Positions 28,773-37,675 of a stretch of 37,675 bases of DNA are shown here, piece after piece. This stretch comes from Anaerosinus sp. (lineage in GTDB: Bacteria > Bacillota > Negativicutes > JARBTT01). Where the stretch lies: the NCBI GenBank assembly GCA_029240055.1, contig JARBTT010000007.1, positions 1-37,675 of the forward strand. Reading direction: 5' to 3'. The translations under genes and the position numbers were made by a program. The notes under the pieces were generated by a model. That model saw only the letters and a program-made list of their open reading frames with translations, was not told the DNA's origin and did no database searches. The stretch's first letter is position 1. The number at the start of each line of letters is the position of its first letter.

Positions 28773-29537
28773 ATGCTAACGAATTATCTAGGATTTAACG
28801 TCACGATTGGTCAAAACAAACCAGAAAACATTATAAATACCACTGCCGATTGCCCATTTTGTGACCGTGATAATCTTACAAATATAATCGACCAAGAAGG
28901 CGAACTACTCTTAATTGAAAATAAATATCAAGTTTTGCAAAACTCCTTACAAACCGTATTAATAGAAACTGAAAATTGCGATTCAGAACTTTCTCAATAC
29001 AGCAAAGAACATTTACACAGATTAATACGATTTGGCGTCAAAAATTGGTTTAAATTTACTGACTCTAAGGAATATCAATCCGTGCTATTTTTCAAAAATC
29101 ACGGTCCGTTTTCGGGTGGTACCATTCGTCATTCCCATATGCAAATCATTGGTCTGAAAACTGCTGATTGCTATGCTGGTCTTAATCCAAAAGAATTTGA
29201 AGGCATTGTACTCGATAAGTGTGACAACGTAGAATTTAACGTCTCTACGTACCCTAGGATTGGCTTTTCCGAATTTAATATCGTGATGAACGATAACAGC
29301 AATTTAGATCAGCTTGCCGATTATATTCAAATTGCTACCCACTATCTATTACACAGCCTTAACAGCCGCTGCAAAAGCTATAATATATTCTTCTACTTAA
29401 TCGACGGTCTTATTCGTGTAAAAATACTGCCACGCTTTGCAACTTCCCCATTATTTATTGGCTACAACATTCATTTACTACCTAACAATATACAAAGCAT
29501 TGTCGACAGCGTCAAAAAAACTTACTTTAGTAAGTGA
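28773..29537 (+). CDS. DUF4931 / GalT-HIT-like protein
   Basis: CPFCDRDNL zinc-ribbon-like start and RHSHMQIIGL (HxHxQ-like); RBS AAGAAGGTGA. Confidence 0.75.
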   Translation: MLTNYLGFNVTIGQNKPENIINTTADCPFCDRDNLTNIIDQEGELLLIENKYQVLQNSLQTVLIETENCDSELSQYSKEHLHRLIRFGVKNWFKFTDSKEYQSVLFFKNHGPFSGGTIRHSHMQIIGLKTADCYAGLNPKEFEGIVLDKCDNVEFNVSTYPRIGFSEFNIVMNDNSNLDQLADYIQIATHYLLHSLNSRCKSYNIFFYLIDGLIRVKILPRFATSPLFIGYNIHLLPNNIQSIVDSVKKTYFSK

Positions 29538-29550
29538 AAAAATATACAAA

Positions 29551-29594
29551 ATAACAGAGGGTTCGTAGGTTAGTCCTGCTTTCCCTCTGTTTTA
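29551..29594. terminator. Terminator between the DUF4931 gene and prfC
   Basis: AACAGAGGG...CCCTCTGTTTTATTT. Confidence 0.75.
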
Positions 29595-29600
29595 TTTATA

Positions 29601-31220
29601 TTATGCTTCTATTTTATCCGGTGGTACATGCAATAAATTAATATTAGAATTATTGTCTGCAATCCATCCCAAAGCCCATTCATTTGTCACTAACAATACT
29701 GGTCTCTCTTTGATATCGTAAACGAACATTCCACGCTCTGCACCACGAAGTGAAGCGGGTGTAACAACTTCGCCATTTTTACCTTCGAGCCAACGGGCTA
29801 CTTCATATGGTTGCATTTTCATTAAAATATCAACACCGTATTCATTCTTCAAACGATATTCAAGCACCTCAAATTGCAGACTACCAACTGTACCTACAAT
29901 ATAAGATTCCGTACCAGCACCCGCTTGTTGGAATAATTGCACCGTACCCTCTTGGGTAAGTTGCGTAATCCCCTTCACGAATTGTTTACGCTTCATTGTA
30001 TCTTTTGCTTGAACACGGGCAAATTTTTCTGGCGGAAATACAGGAAAATCTGAAAATGAGATTTTTTCACCTTGCTGGCATAACGTATCACCAATACCAA
30101 ATACCCCTGGATCAAATAAGCCAACAATATCCCCTGGATACGCTTCATCAATAATCGTTCGATCTTGCGCTAAAAATTGTTGTGGCTGCGCAAGTTTCAA
30201 CATTTTTCCTGTTTTGTCATGATAGACAGACATTCCGCGTGTAAACTTACCTGAGCAAATCCGAATAAAGGCCAAACGATCTCGATGGGCAGGATTCATA
30301 TTTGCTTGGATTTTAAACACGAAAGCAGAAAATTTTTCATCATTGGTTTCAATTTTACCAACGGAAGAGACCCTCGGCGCTGGTGCTGGAGCAAGGTGCA
30401 AAAACTCTTCTAAAAAGTTTTGTACCCCAAAGTTTGTCATCGCGCTACCAAAAAACATTGGTGTCAATTCACCATGGGCTACTTTTTCTAGATCAAAATC
30501 ATCGCCAGCCATATCTAAAAGTTCAATATCCTCAACTAAGGCTTGGTGAATATCTTTACCTAGCAACTCAGCAAAGGCCGGATCTTCTACCGAGCCTACT
30601 ACAGATGAAAGGACATTTTGACCATGTGATCCATCTTCATCAAAGAGCTCTACTTGCGCTTTTTGACGATTATAAACCCCTTTATAGTTACCTTCAATCC
30701 CTACTGGCCAGTTCATTGGATAGGCATTAATCTCTAATACTTTTTCGATTTCTTCCATTAAATCAATTGGTGATTTACCAAAACGATCCAATTTATTTAT
30801 GAATGTAAAAATTGGAATACCGCGCTGTTTACAAACTTTAAATAGTTTTTTTGTCTGTGCTTCCACACCTTTTGCCACATCGATAATCATAACAGCACTA
30901 TCCACTGCCATCAATGTCCGATATGTATCTTCACTAAAATCTTGGTGACCTGGAGTATCTAAGATATTGATGCGAAACCCATCATAATCAAATTGCAATA
31001 CACTCGATGTTACCGAAATACCACGTTGCTTTTCAATTTCCATCCAGTCAGATACAGCATGACGTTGTGTTTTTCTTGATTTGACGGAACCAGCTAAATG
31101 GATGGCTCCTCCGTATAGTAATAATTTTTCCGTTAATGTTGTTTTACCAGCATCCGGATGAGAAATAATCGCAAAAGTGCGACGTCTATTAATTTCCGTA
31201 TTAAGTTCTTCTACTGACAT
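29601..31220 (-). CDS. prfC: Peptide chain release factor 3
   Basis: RRTFAIISHPDAGKTTLTEKLLLYGGAI, ILDTPGHQDFSEDTYRTL, TFINKLDR. Start at 31220 by GGAGG-ATGTCA-ATG spacing. Confidence 0.96.
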   Translation of the reverse strand: MSVEELNTEINRRRTFAIISHPDAGKTTLTEKLLLYGGAIHLAGSVKSRKTQRHAVSDWMEIEKQRGISVTSSVLQFDYDGFRINILDTPGHQDFSEDTYRTLMAVDSAVMIIDVAKGVEAQTKKLFKVCKQRGIPIFTFINKLDRFGKSPIDLMEEIEKVLEINAYPMNWPVGIEGNYKGVYNRQKAQVELFDEDGSHGQNVLSSVVGSVEDPAFAELLGKDIHQALVEDIELLDMAGDDFDLEKVAHGELTPMFFGSAMTNFGVQNFLEEFLHLAPAPAPRVSSVGKIETNDEKFSAFVFKIQANMNPAHRDRLAFIRICSGKFTRGMSVYHDKTGKMLKLAQPQQFLAQDRTIIDEAYPGDIVGLFDPGVFGIGDTLCQQGEKISFSDFPVFPPEKFARVQAKDTMKRKQFVKGITQLTQEGTVQLFQQAGAGTESYIVGTVGSLQFEVLEYRLKNEYGVDILMKMQPYEVARWLEGKNGEVVTPASLRGAERGMFVYDIKERPVLLVTNEWALGWIADNNSNINLLHVPPDKIEA

Positions 31221-31381
31221 TGACATCCTCCAAAATAAAAATAATCGACTAAACAATATCTTCAAGTAGCCAAAACCACTGAATCTTTGCTATTAAAAAC
31301 TTACATTGTTTCTATTCTACCATATTTGCCGGAAAAACCGAAACTTATCTTCATATTTTTATTACTATTATATGAAAAGTC

Positions 31382-31409
31382 ACCATTTTTATCATCTATT
31401 CATAAAATA
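31382..31409 (+). promoter_or_regulatory. Putative sigmaK-like promoter
   Basis: AC-N17-CATAAAATA, resembling B. subtilis sigmaK AC-N16/17-CATANNNTA. Confidence 0.4.
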
Positions 31410-31491
31410 TCATTGTACAGCTAGATAAATACTTACGAACCTTACCTTCTATTTAAATCTCTGGCAATATTGCCATGAAAGGAGAATTCTT

Positions 31492-31611
31492 ATGGGTTGT
31501 GGTAATTTCGGTGGTTTTAACGGTGGTGGAGCTTGGATTATTATCATCATTATTATTCTATTGTTTGCATGCTGTAATAACGGCGATGCCTGCTCCTCTG
31601 ATTTTTGGTAA
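31492..31611 (+). CDS. 39-aa Gly-rich single-TM microprotein, YjcZ-like
   Basis: RBS AAAGGAG then MGCGNFGGFNGGGAWIIIIIIILLFACCNNGDACSSDFW*; strong terminator follows. Missed by the ORF track because of length. Confidence 0.78.
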   Translation: MGCGNFGGFNGGGAWIIIIIIILLFACCNNGDACSSDFW

Positions 31612-31618
31612 CTAACAA

Positions 31619-31660
31619 AAATAAGCTCTTGCAAAATTAAGATGCAAGAGCTTATTTTTT
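31619..31660. terminator. Bidirectional terminator between the microprotein gene and trpG
   Basis: AAAATAAGCTCTTGCA...TGCAAGAGCTTATTTTT. Confidence 0.85.
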
Positions 31661-31663
31661 ATT

Positions 31664-32233
31664 TCAATGAATCGTAATTAGAAAGTTCTCCAATATTTTC
31701 GCTCCGTTTGGCGTAAGGATAGATTCTGGATGAAACTGTACCCCTTCAATTTTGTACTCTTTATGTTTTATCCCCATGATAATACCATCGTGGGTTTCTG
31801 AGGTTATTTCTAGGCACGTTGGCAAAGATTCACGTTCTACAATCAAGGAATGATAACGTCCAATTGCTAGCTCCTGCTCCAACCCTTGATAAACACCAGT
31901 ACCACTATGCTTGATTTTCGAAACCTTACCATGGATTGGCTGGGGTGCTAAGACAACCTTACCACCAAAAACTTCACCAATCACTTGATGCCCCAGACAG
32001 ATTCCAAAAATCGGTACCTTTCCCGCCAAAGTCGTTACGACGTCACGGCAGATACCCGCATCTTTCGGCGTCCCCGGCCCTGGTGAAATAATAATTGCTT
32101 CATAGTTACGACTAGCGATCTCAGCCACGGTGATCTTATCGTTGCGAATGACTTCGATTTCCCGCCCCATATTGGCAACCAATTGATACACATTATAGGT
32201 AAAAGAATCATAATTATCAATTAATAAAATCAT
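31664..32233 (-). CDS. trpG: Anthranilate synthase glutamine amidotransferase component
   Basis: MILLIDNYDSFTYNVYQ, ISPGPGTPKDAG, IFGICLGHQVIGE, GVQFHPESILTP. Confidence 0.95.
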   Translation of the reverse strand: MILLIDNYDSFTYNVYQLVANMGREIEVIRNDKITVAEIASRNYEAIIISPGPGTPKDAGICRDVVTTLAGKVPIFGICLGHQVIGEVFGGKVVLAPQPIHGKVSKIKHSGTGVYQGLEQELAIGRYHSLIVERESLPTCLEITSETHDGIIMGIKHKEYKIEGVQFHPESILTPNGAKILENFLITIH

Positions 32234-33716
32234 CGTCTTCTACCTCCTCTATCACTTGGAACAGCACTTGCGCTTTTTGCAAAATTTCACGATATTCTGT
32301 TTCTGGCAGAGAATCAGCAACGATTCCACCACCCGCTTGAATAAAGGCGGTATCCCCATCGACCCGAATCGTGCGAATGGTAATACACATATCCATATTG
32401 CCGTTAAAATCGATATATCCAGTACAACCTGCATAGGTACTGCGATCGGTCGTTTCAAGCTCATTGATGATTTCCATCGCCCGCACTTTTGGCGCACCAC
32501 TTACCGTTCCTGCTGGGAAGCATGCTTTTAGTACATCAAGTGCTTTATAATCCGCTTTTACGGTCCCCTTCACTTCAGATACCATATGCATAACATGCGA
32601 GAATTTTTCAATCTGCATCAGTTTTGTTACTTCCACTGTTCCCGGTTTACTGATCCGACCGATATCATTGCGACCTAAATCAACGAGCATGGCATGTTCT
32701 GCACATTCTTTCGTATCCGCTAATAAATCTTCACTCAGTATTTTATCTTCCGCTGCATCTTTACCACGTTTTCTTGTACCAGCGATGGGGTAGGTATAAA
32801 CGATATCTCCGCTCACCTTCACTAGCATTTCAGGTGAGGAACCAATCAACTTACGCTGCCCAAAATTGATGTAAAACATGTAGGGCGATGGATTGATCTG
32901 CCGCAAGCGGCGATAAAGATAAAACGGTGGTTTATTGATTTTACATTGGAATTGATGTGATGGTACAATTTGAAAAATATCACCCGCAACAATGTATTTC
33001 TTAGCGACAACCACTTTATCCATATACTCTTTATTAAGTTTACCAAACCGTTCTTCAAAACTCTGTTTATGTTTTGCCGTCTGCTGCTCAGTCACTACGG
33101 CAATTGGCACTGCTGCCTGTTGCAATTTTTTATAAACTGCTTTTAATTTATCGATCATACCCTCATAGACTACAGCAACGTTTTCCGTTTTTGTCAGTTG
33201 TGACAAGCAAATCAACTTTGATGTATGTTTTAAATGATCCATCACCACGAGTACGCGGCAAAGTAAAAATTCACCCAATACCATGTCGTCTGGAATTTCC
33301 AGTCCACGAATTCGCTCAAAGGTTCCAATAGATTCATAAGCAAAGTAACCAATCGCTCCGCCATTTAGTAGCGGCAGTTCTGCGACAACATCAGGGATCT
33401 GAAACTGTGCCATGTACGCTTTGACTGTATCTACCGGTGCACCTTGCATCGTCGTCTGATTTTTTTCTTCTATAATGTCTGCATGATTCTTATAAACTTT
33501 AAGCTGCGCGAACGGCTCTGCGCCAATAAAAGAAAATCGCCCGAAATTTTTATTCGTATCAACGCTTTCAAAGATAAAACCGATATCTTTTCCTACCAAT
33601 TTGTAATAAAGCGAAACCGGTGTTTCCATATCCGTAGAAATCTCAGCGGACACAGCGACAAAATTCGCCGCTGTTACCTGCTCGATAAATTCTTCCTTAC
33701 TCGGTGAAAAATGCAT
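32217..33716 (-). CDS. trpE: Anthranilate synthase component I
   Basis: GDIFQIVPSHQFQ, NPSPYMFYINFGQRKLIGSSPEMLVKV, IAGTRKRG, LVDLGRNDIGRIS, FPAGTVSGAPKVRAMEIINELE. Confidence 0.96.
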   Translation of the reverse strand: MHFSPSKEEFIEQVTAANFVAVSAEISTDMETPVSLYYKLVGKDIGFIFESVDTNKNFGRFSFIGAEPFAQLKVYKNHADIIEEKNQTTMQGAPVDTVKAYMAQFQIPDVVAELPLLNGGAIGYFAYESIGTFERIRGLEIPDDMVLGEFLLCRVLVVMDHLKHTSKLICLSQLTKTENVAVVYEGMIDKLKAVYKKLQQAAVPIAVVTEQQTAKHKQSFEERFGKLNKEYMDKVVVAKKYIVAGDIFQIVPSHQFQCKINKPPFYLYRRLRQINPSPYMFYINFGQRKLIGSSPEMLVKVSGDIVYTYPIAGTRKRGKDAAEDKILSEDLLADTKECAEHAMLVDLGRNDIGRISKPGTVEVTKLMQIEKFSHVMHMVSEVKGTVKADYKALDVLKACFPAGTVSGAPKVRAMEIINELETTDRSTYAGCTGYIDFNGNMDMCITIRTIRVDGDTAFIQAGGGIVADSLPETEYREILQKAQVLFQVIEEVEDDDFIN

Positions 33717-33717
33717 G

Positions 33718-34509
33718 TTACTTCACCCTTTCATCTAACGCCGTGCGAATGGCTGCAATTAATTCACTAGCCCCTGCGATATCTTTTTCCAATATTTTTT
33801 TCACGACTGCACTACCAACAATAACGGCATCGGCGACTTCACTTGCTGCAAGCGCTGCCTCGGGGGAACCGATACCAAAGCCAACTGCGAGCGGTACACT
33901 TGTTTCCTCACGTACCAATTTTGCTATGTCATTGATCACGGAATAATCAATTGCCCGAACACCTGTAACCCCATTCACGGATACGCAATAGATAAAACCA
34001 TCTGCACTCAAACAAGTTTCCTTGATTCTAGCTGGAATCGTATTCGGCGTTACAAATTCAATGAGATGAAAGTCGGCTTGCTTGCATACTGCACGCATAT
34101 CGGCGGATTCTTCATGTGGTAAGTCTGGAATAATCATGCCATCAAGACCAGCATCTTTAAAATCATCAATAAACTTTTCCACACCATACGTCAAAATGTT
34201 ATTGATATATCCCATTCCCACAAGTGGAATCTGGGTAAACTTCCGTAACTCTTTAATCAATCCCAAGATTTTTTTCATCGTCGCCCCATTTTTCAAAGCA
34301 ATCACCGAAGCCTCCTGAATCACAGGCCCATCAGCGATCGGATCGGAAAATGGCATGCCGATTTCGATAACGTCAGCCCCTGCTTTTTCCGCTGCTTTGA
34401 CGGCTTCTACCGTGGTTTGAAAGTCTGGTGCACCCGCTGTGATATAAATAAATAAAGCTTTTTTACCTGCTTTACGCATAGATTCTAATTTATCGCTTAA
34501 ACGTGTCAT
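33718..34509 (-). CDS. trpA: Tryptophan synthase alpha chain
   Basis: DVIEIGMPFSDPIADGPVIQEA, GMIIPDLPHEE, VGFGIGSPE. Confidence 0.97.
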   Translation of the reverse strand: MTRLSDKLESMRKAGKKALFIYITAGAPDFQTTVEAVKAAEKAGADVIEIGMPFSDPIADGPVIQEASVIALKNGATMKKILGLIKELRKFTQIPLVGMGYINNILTYGVEKFIDDFKDAGLDGMIIPDLPHEESADMRAVCKQADFHLIEFVTPNTIPARIKETCLSADGFIYCVSVNGVTGVRAIDYSVINDIAKLVREETSVPLAVGFGIGSPEAALAASEVADAVIVGSAVVKKILEKDIAGASELIAAIRTALDERVK

Positions 34510-35708
34510 TATTTTAAATCCTCCCCTAATATCGATGCCACCATCTGCACATCTTTATCGCCACGACCAGACAAGCAAACTACCACTGCTTCATCGTCTT
34601 TTGTCGTAGGCATCAACTTTTCTAAATACGCTAACGCATGCGAGCTTTCTACCGCTGGAATAATTCCTTCTGTTCTCGATAACAATTGAAAAGCATCAAG
34701 CGCCTCTTTATCATCCACTGCAACATATTTTACAATACCGCTATCTTTAAAATAAGAATGCTCTGGTCCAACACCTGGATAATCAAGACCTGCTGAAATG
34801 GAATACGCTTCAACCACTTGCCCATCATCCGTCTGCAAAAGATAACTATAGGCACCATGCAATACGCCAGGACGACCTAATGTCAAAGATTTTGCATGAT
34901 CGCCTTCTTTATCACTGCGACCAGCAGCTTCGACACCGATCTTTGTTACCGCTTTATCATCCTTAAGTGGATAGAACGTACCCATTGCATTACTACCGCC
35001 ACCTACACAAGCAACTACATATTTCAAATTAACATTATTCGCTTTTACCTGTGCTTTGATTTCTTCACCAATCACCGCTTGGAAGTCACGCACAATCATT
35101 GGGTAAGGATGTGGTCCAACGACGGAGCCGATGATATAATGCGTATCGTTAATATTGGAAGCCCAGTAACGAATCGCTTCACTGGTTGCATCCTTGAGCG
35201 TTCCAGTACCACTTGTAACCGGAATCACTTTGGAACCAAGTAACCGCATTCTAAATACATTAAGGGACTGACGACGAATGTCTTCTTCCCCCATAAACAC
35301 ACAGCACTCCATACCAAACAGTGCCGCAACAGTCGCACAAGCAACACCATGCTGACCAGCCCCTGTTTCAGCCACGATACGTTTTTTACCCATTTTTTTT
35401 GCTAGTACAGCTTGCGCCAAGGCATTGTTGATTTTATGTGCACCTGTATGCAATAAATCCTCGCGTTTTAAATAAATCTTTGCTTTACCATAATGCTTCG
35501 TCAAGCGTTCTGCATAATATAATTTCGTTGGACGACCAGCATATTCTTTTAAATATCCATCAACCTCAGCTTTAAATTCAGGATCTTCTTTATATTTTGC
35601 ATAAGCTTCTTGCAGCTCCATAAGAACCGGCATTACTGTTTCCGGAACATACTGTCCACCAAAAGCTCCAAAACGTCCATTTTTATCAGGCATAATCATT
35701 TCCTCCAA
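34509..35708 (-). CDS. trpB: Tryptophan synthase beta chain
   Basis: [57 protein letters not shown]. Confidence 0.97.
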   Translation of the reverse strand: MEEMIMPDKNGRFGAFGGQYVPETVMPVLMELQEAYAKYKEDPEFKAEVDGYLKEYAGRPTKLYYAERLTKHYGKAKIYLKREDLLHTGAHKINNALAQAVLAKKMGKKRIVAETGAGQHGVACATVAALFGMECCVFMGEEDIRRQSLNVFRMRLLGSKVIPVTSGTGTLKDATSEAIRYWASNINDTHYIIGSVVGPHPYPMIVRDFQAVIGEEIKAQVKANNVNLKYVVACVGGGSNAMGTFYPLKDDKAVTKIGVEAAGRSDKEGDHAKSLTLGRPGVLHGAYSYLLQTDDGQVVEAYSISAGLDYPGVGPEHSYFKDSGIVKYVAVDDKEALDAFQLLSRTEGIIPAVESSHALAYLEKLMPTTKDDEAVVVCLSGRGDKDVQMVASILGEDLK

Positions 35709-35736
35709 ATTTTATTTTTAAATTTAATTACTCTTA

Positions 35737-36495
35737 CTATCCCACAAGCTCGCGCGTTTTCACACCAATATCTTCTGCTTTTACCAAGCCTTCACCAACT
35801 AAGATCCCTCTTACACCGACTTTTTTTAATCTCTCAACATCTTTGGCTCCATAAATTCCACTTTCACTGATAATCGTACGATTTTTATCACAAAACTCAA
35901 TCAAGTCAATTGTATTTTGAATATCGGTCGTAAAATTTTGAAGATTACGGTTATTGATCCCAATGAGTTCTGCTGGTGTATCAAGCGCGGCTTTTATTTC
36001 AGCTTCACTATGAACCTCAATTAAGCAATCCATGCCTAAGCCCCAAGTCGTATAAACATATTCCTTTAATTGTGCTGGTGATAAAATACGTGCGATTAAG
36101 AGCACCGCATCTGCGCCAGCTTTTCTCGCTTGATAAATTTGATATTCATCAAGAATGAAATCCTTTCGTAAGACTGGTAAATCGACCACTGCTTTCACTC
36201 TAGCGATATCACCAAGTTGCCCTAAAAAATGTCGATCCGTGTGTACGGATAACGCTGTTGCTCCATGAGCTTGGTAAATCTTTGCCAGCTCTGGCACGGT
36301 GTATTTTGTACAAAGTCTGCCTTTTGCCGGCGATTGAAGTTTGCATTCCGCAATTAAGCTCCAAGGTGCTTTACGCATTTGCCGAGACATTGCAAAATTG
36401 CCAACTTGCAAATCTTTTTTCAATTCATATAAAGGCATTTTTGCTCTGTCATTTTCGACCTCAATTTTTTTCTTTGCCATAATTGCATCTAACAT
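35737..36495 (-). CDS. trpC: Indole-3-glycerol phosphate synthase
   Basis: LIAECKLQSPAKG, SVHTDRHFLGQ, PVLRKDFILDEYQIYQARKAGADAVLLI, IGINNRNLQNF. Confidence 0.96.
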   Translation of the reverse strand: MLDAIMAKKKIEVENDRAKMPLYELKKDLQVGNFAMSRQMRKAPWSLIAECKLQSPAKGRLCTKYTVPELAKIYQAHGATALSVHTDRHFLGQLGDIARVKAVVDLPVLRKDFILDEYQIYQARKAGADAVLLIARILSPAQLKEYVYTTWGLGMDCLIEVHSEAEIKAALDTPAELIGINNRNLQNFTTDIQNTIDLIEFCDKNRTIISESGIYGAKDVERLKKVGVRGILVGEGLVKAEDIGVKTRELVG

Positions 36496-37124
36496 TCTTC
36501 ATTCCCCCGTTCTAGCGATCTTGCATATGCTAGAAAATTTTTAATTTGTTCTACTGATTTTTCTCCGTTTATTTCAACGCCACCAGAAACATCAATTCCC
36601 ATTGGCGATAATACTTGAACTGCTTCCTTTACATTACCTATCGTTAAGCCACCAGCCACCAATATCGGTGGCTTAATCTCACGAAAACTTCGCTTAGCTG
36701 CCTGCCACGAAAAGGTTTTTCCTGTTCCCCCAGCTTTACCTACTTGATAGCTATCGATAAGCACCATGTCAACGTCATATTGATTGACAGTATGGCAATC
36801 AAATTCTTCATTATACCGAAACGCTTTTATGATCGGATAGTTGATTTTTTTGCAATACGCTGGCGTTTCATCCCCGTGCAATTGCACATAATCCAAATTG
36901 CATTGCCCTGCAATTTCATTGACCTGATCGACTGCTTCATTCACAAATACGCCAACTTTTTTTATACAACCAATCTGCTGACTAATCGCCGCCGCTTTTT
37001 CTGGTGCGATATAACGTCTACTTGGGGCGAAAATAAAGCCCATGAGATCTGCACCATTTTTCGCAACTGTTTGGGCGATTTCCAGTGATTGAATTCCGCA
37101 AATTTTAATAAGCACCGGACTCAC
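36489..37124 (-). CDS. trpF: Phosphoribosylanthranilate isomerase
   Basis: IKICGIQSLEIAQTVAKNGADLMGFIFAPSRRYI, VQLHGDE, LVAGGLTIGNV, GIDVSGGVE. Confidence 0.95.
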   Translation of the reverse strand: MSPVLIKICGIQSLEIAQTVAKNGADLMGFIFAPSRRYIAPEKAAAISQQIGCIKKVGVFVNEAVDQVNEIAGQCNLDYVQLHGDETPAYCKKINYPIIKAFRYNEEFDCHTVNQYDVDMVLIDSYQVGKAGGTGKTFSWQAAKRSFREIKPPILVAGGLTIGNVKEAVQVLSPMGIDVSGGVEINGEKSVEQIKNFLAYARSLERGNEEC

Positions 37125-37675
37125 CCCGCATTACTAACAGCAACCAGCGCATTTAATTTTTCTAAAGCTAGGCCTTTATCGATGACTTCTTCAGCCAATT
37201 TAATTCCTTCAGCAATTGTCGTTGTCCGACCAGCGATGTAAAAACCAGCACCGGCATTCATCAATACAATATCGCGTTTCGCCCCTTTTGCACCGTTAAA
37301 TAAATCATAAATAATTGCCGCATTCACTGCGGGTTCACCGCCTTTATATTCATCAAGAGAACCGGCTGCAAAACCATAATCGACTGGATTGATTTTATAT
37401 GTTTTCACCACACCATCTCTAAGCTCTGAAACCTTCGTTTCGGTATGCGTTGAAATTTCATCCATCCCATCATCACTATGAATCACCATTGCTTGTTTCA
37501 CGCCGACATTTTTCAATACTTCCGCAACCTTTTCCGTTAAATTGGCATCATAAATGCCAACCAGTTGATAATCTAAATGCGCTGGATTGATTATCGGTCC
37601 AAGCATGTTGAATACAGTTCTAAAACCAAGTTCCTTACGCGGTTTAGCAACAAAACGCATTGCTTTATTGAGCGC
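37121..37675 (-). CDS. trpD: Anthranilate phosphoribosyltransferase, C-terminal part, truncated by the right window edge
   Basis: ALNKAMRFVAKPRKELGFRTVFNMLGPIINPAHLDYQLVGIYDANL. Confidence 0.93.
   Translation of the reverse strand, partial: ALNKAMRFVAKPRKELGFRTVFNMLGPIINPAHLDYQLVGIYDANLTEKVAEVLKNVGVKQAMVIHSDDGMDEISTHTETKVSELRDGVVKTYKINPVDYGFAAGSLDEYKGGEPAVNAAIIYDLFNGAKGAKRDIVLMNAGAGFYIAGRTTTIAEGIKLAEEVIDKGLALEKLNALVAVSNAG

Noticed and set aside
31449-31634. 61-aa minus-strand ORF
   Set aside because: Antisense to the better-supported 39-aa microprotein with RBS and terminator.
1-37675. CRISPR arrays, prophage, transposase, tRNA or rRNA genes
   Set aside because: None seen; no regularly spaced repeats, integrase/transposase motifs or cloverleaf sequences recognised by eye. 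A tRNAscan/CRISPR scan would be decisive.

Overview
AT-rich chromosomal window that reads as a spore-forming Negativicutes-like Firmicute (lineage is inferred from gene content, not searched). Most of it is housekeeping: truncated thiL, reverse rubrerythrin, uspA, thiC behind a TPP riboswitch, a GerMN lipoprotein and AMIN/amidase pair, a ComEC-like MBL hydrolase with DUF3006, an EndoAI/MazF toxin-antitoxin pair, nnr, acpS, motAB, a CFA synthase, an alpha/beta SASP, a LysR regulator, a GH18 spore-type hydrolase, a Dcu transporter, dapL, a DUF815 ATPase, lutC plus a lutBA fusion, a lipid kinase, a SpoVB/MurJ-like flippase, a DUF4931 protein, prfC and a trp operon running D-F-C-B-A-E-G. No prophage, CRISPR array, IS element or tRNA was recognised. 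The best leads are: (1) a stand-alone NRPS condensation-type domain fused to a cNMP-binding domain, with the catalytic HHxxxDG motif changed to PQMIADG; (2) a SpoVB-like gene whose conserved N-terminus is open for 57 codons with no ATG/GTG/TTG and looks like it starts at ATT; (3) a ~119-bp repeat, ~89% identical, carrying a 17-nt-spaced sigmaA-type promoter in front of both the CFA synthase and the lut operon; (4) an unannotated 39-aa Gly/Ile-rich microprotein behind a sigmaK-like promoter; (5) a 30-bp perfect inverted repeat containing the stop codons of two convergent genes; (6) the permuted trp operon.
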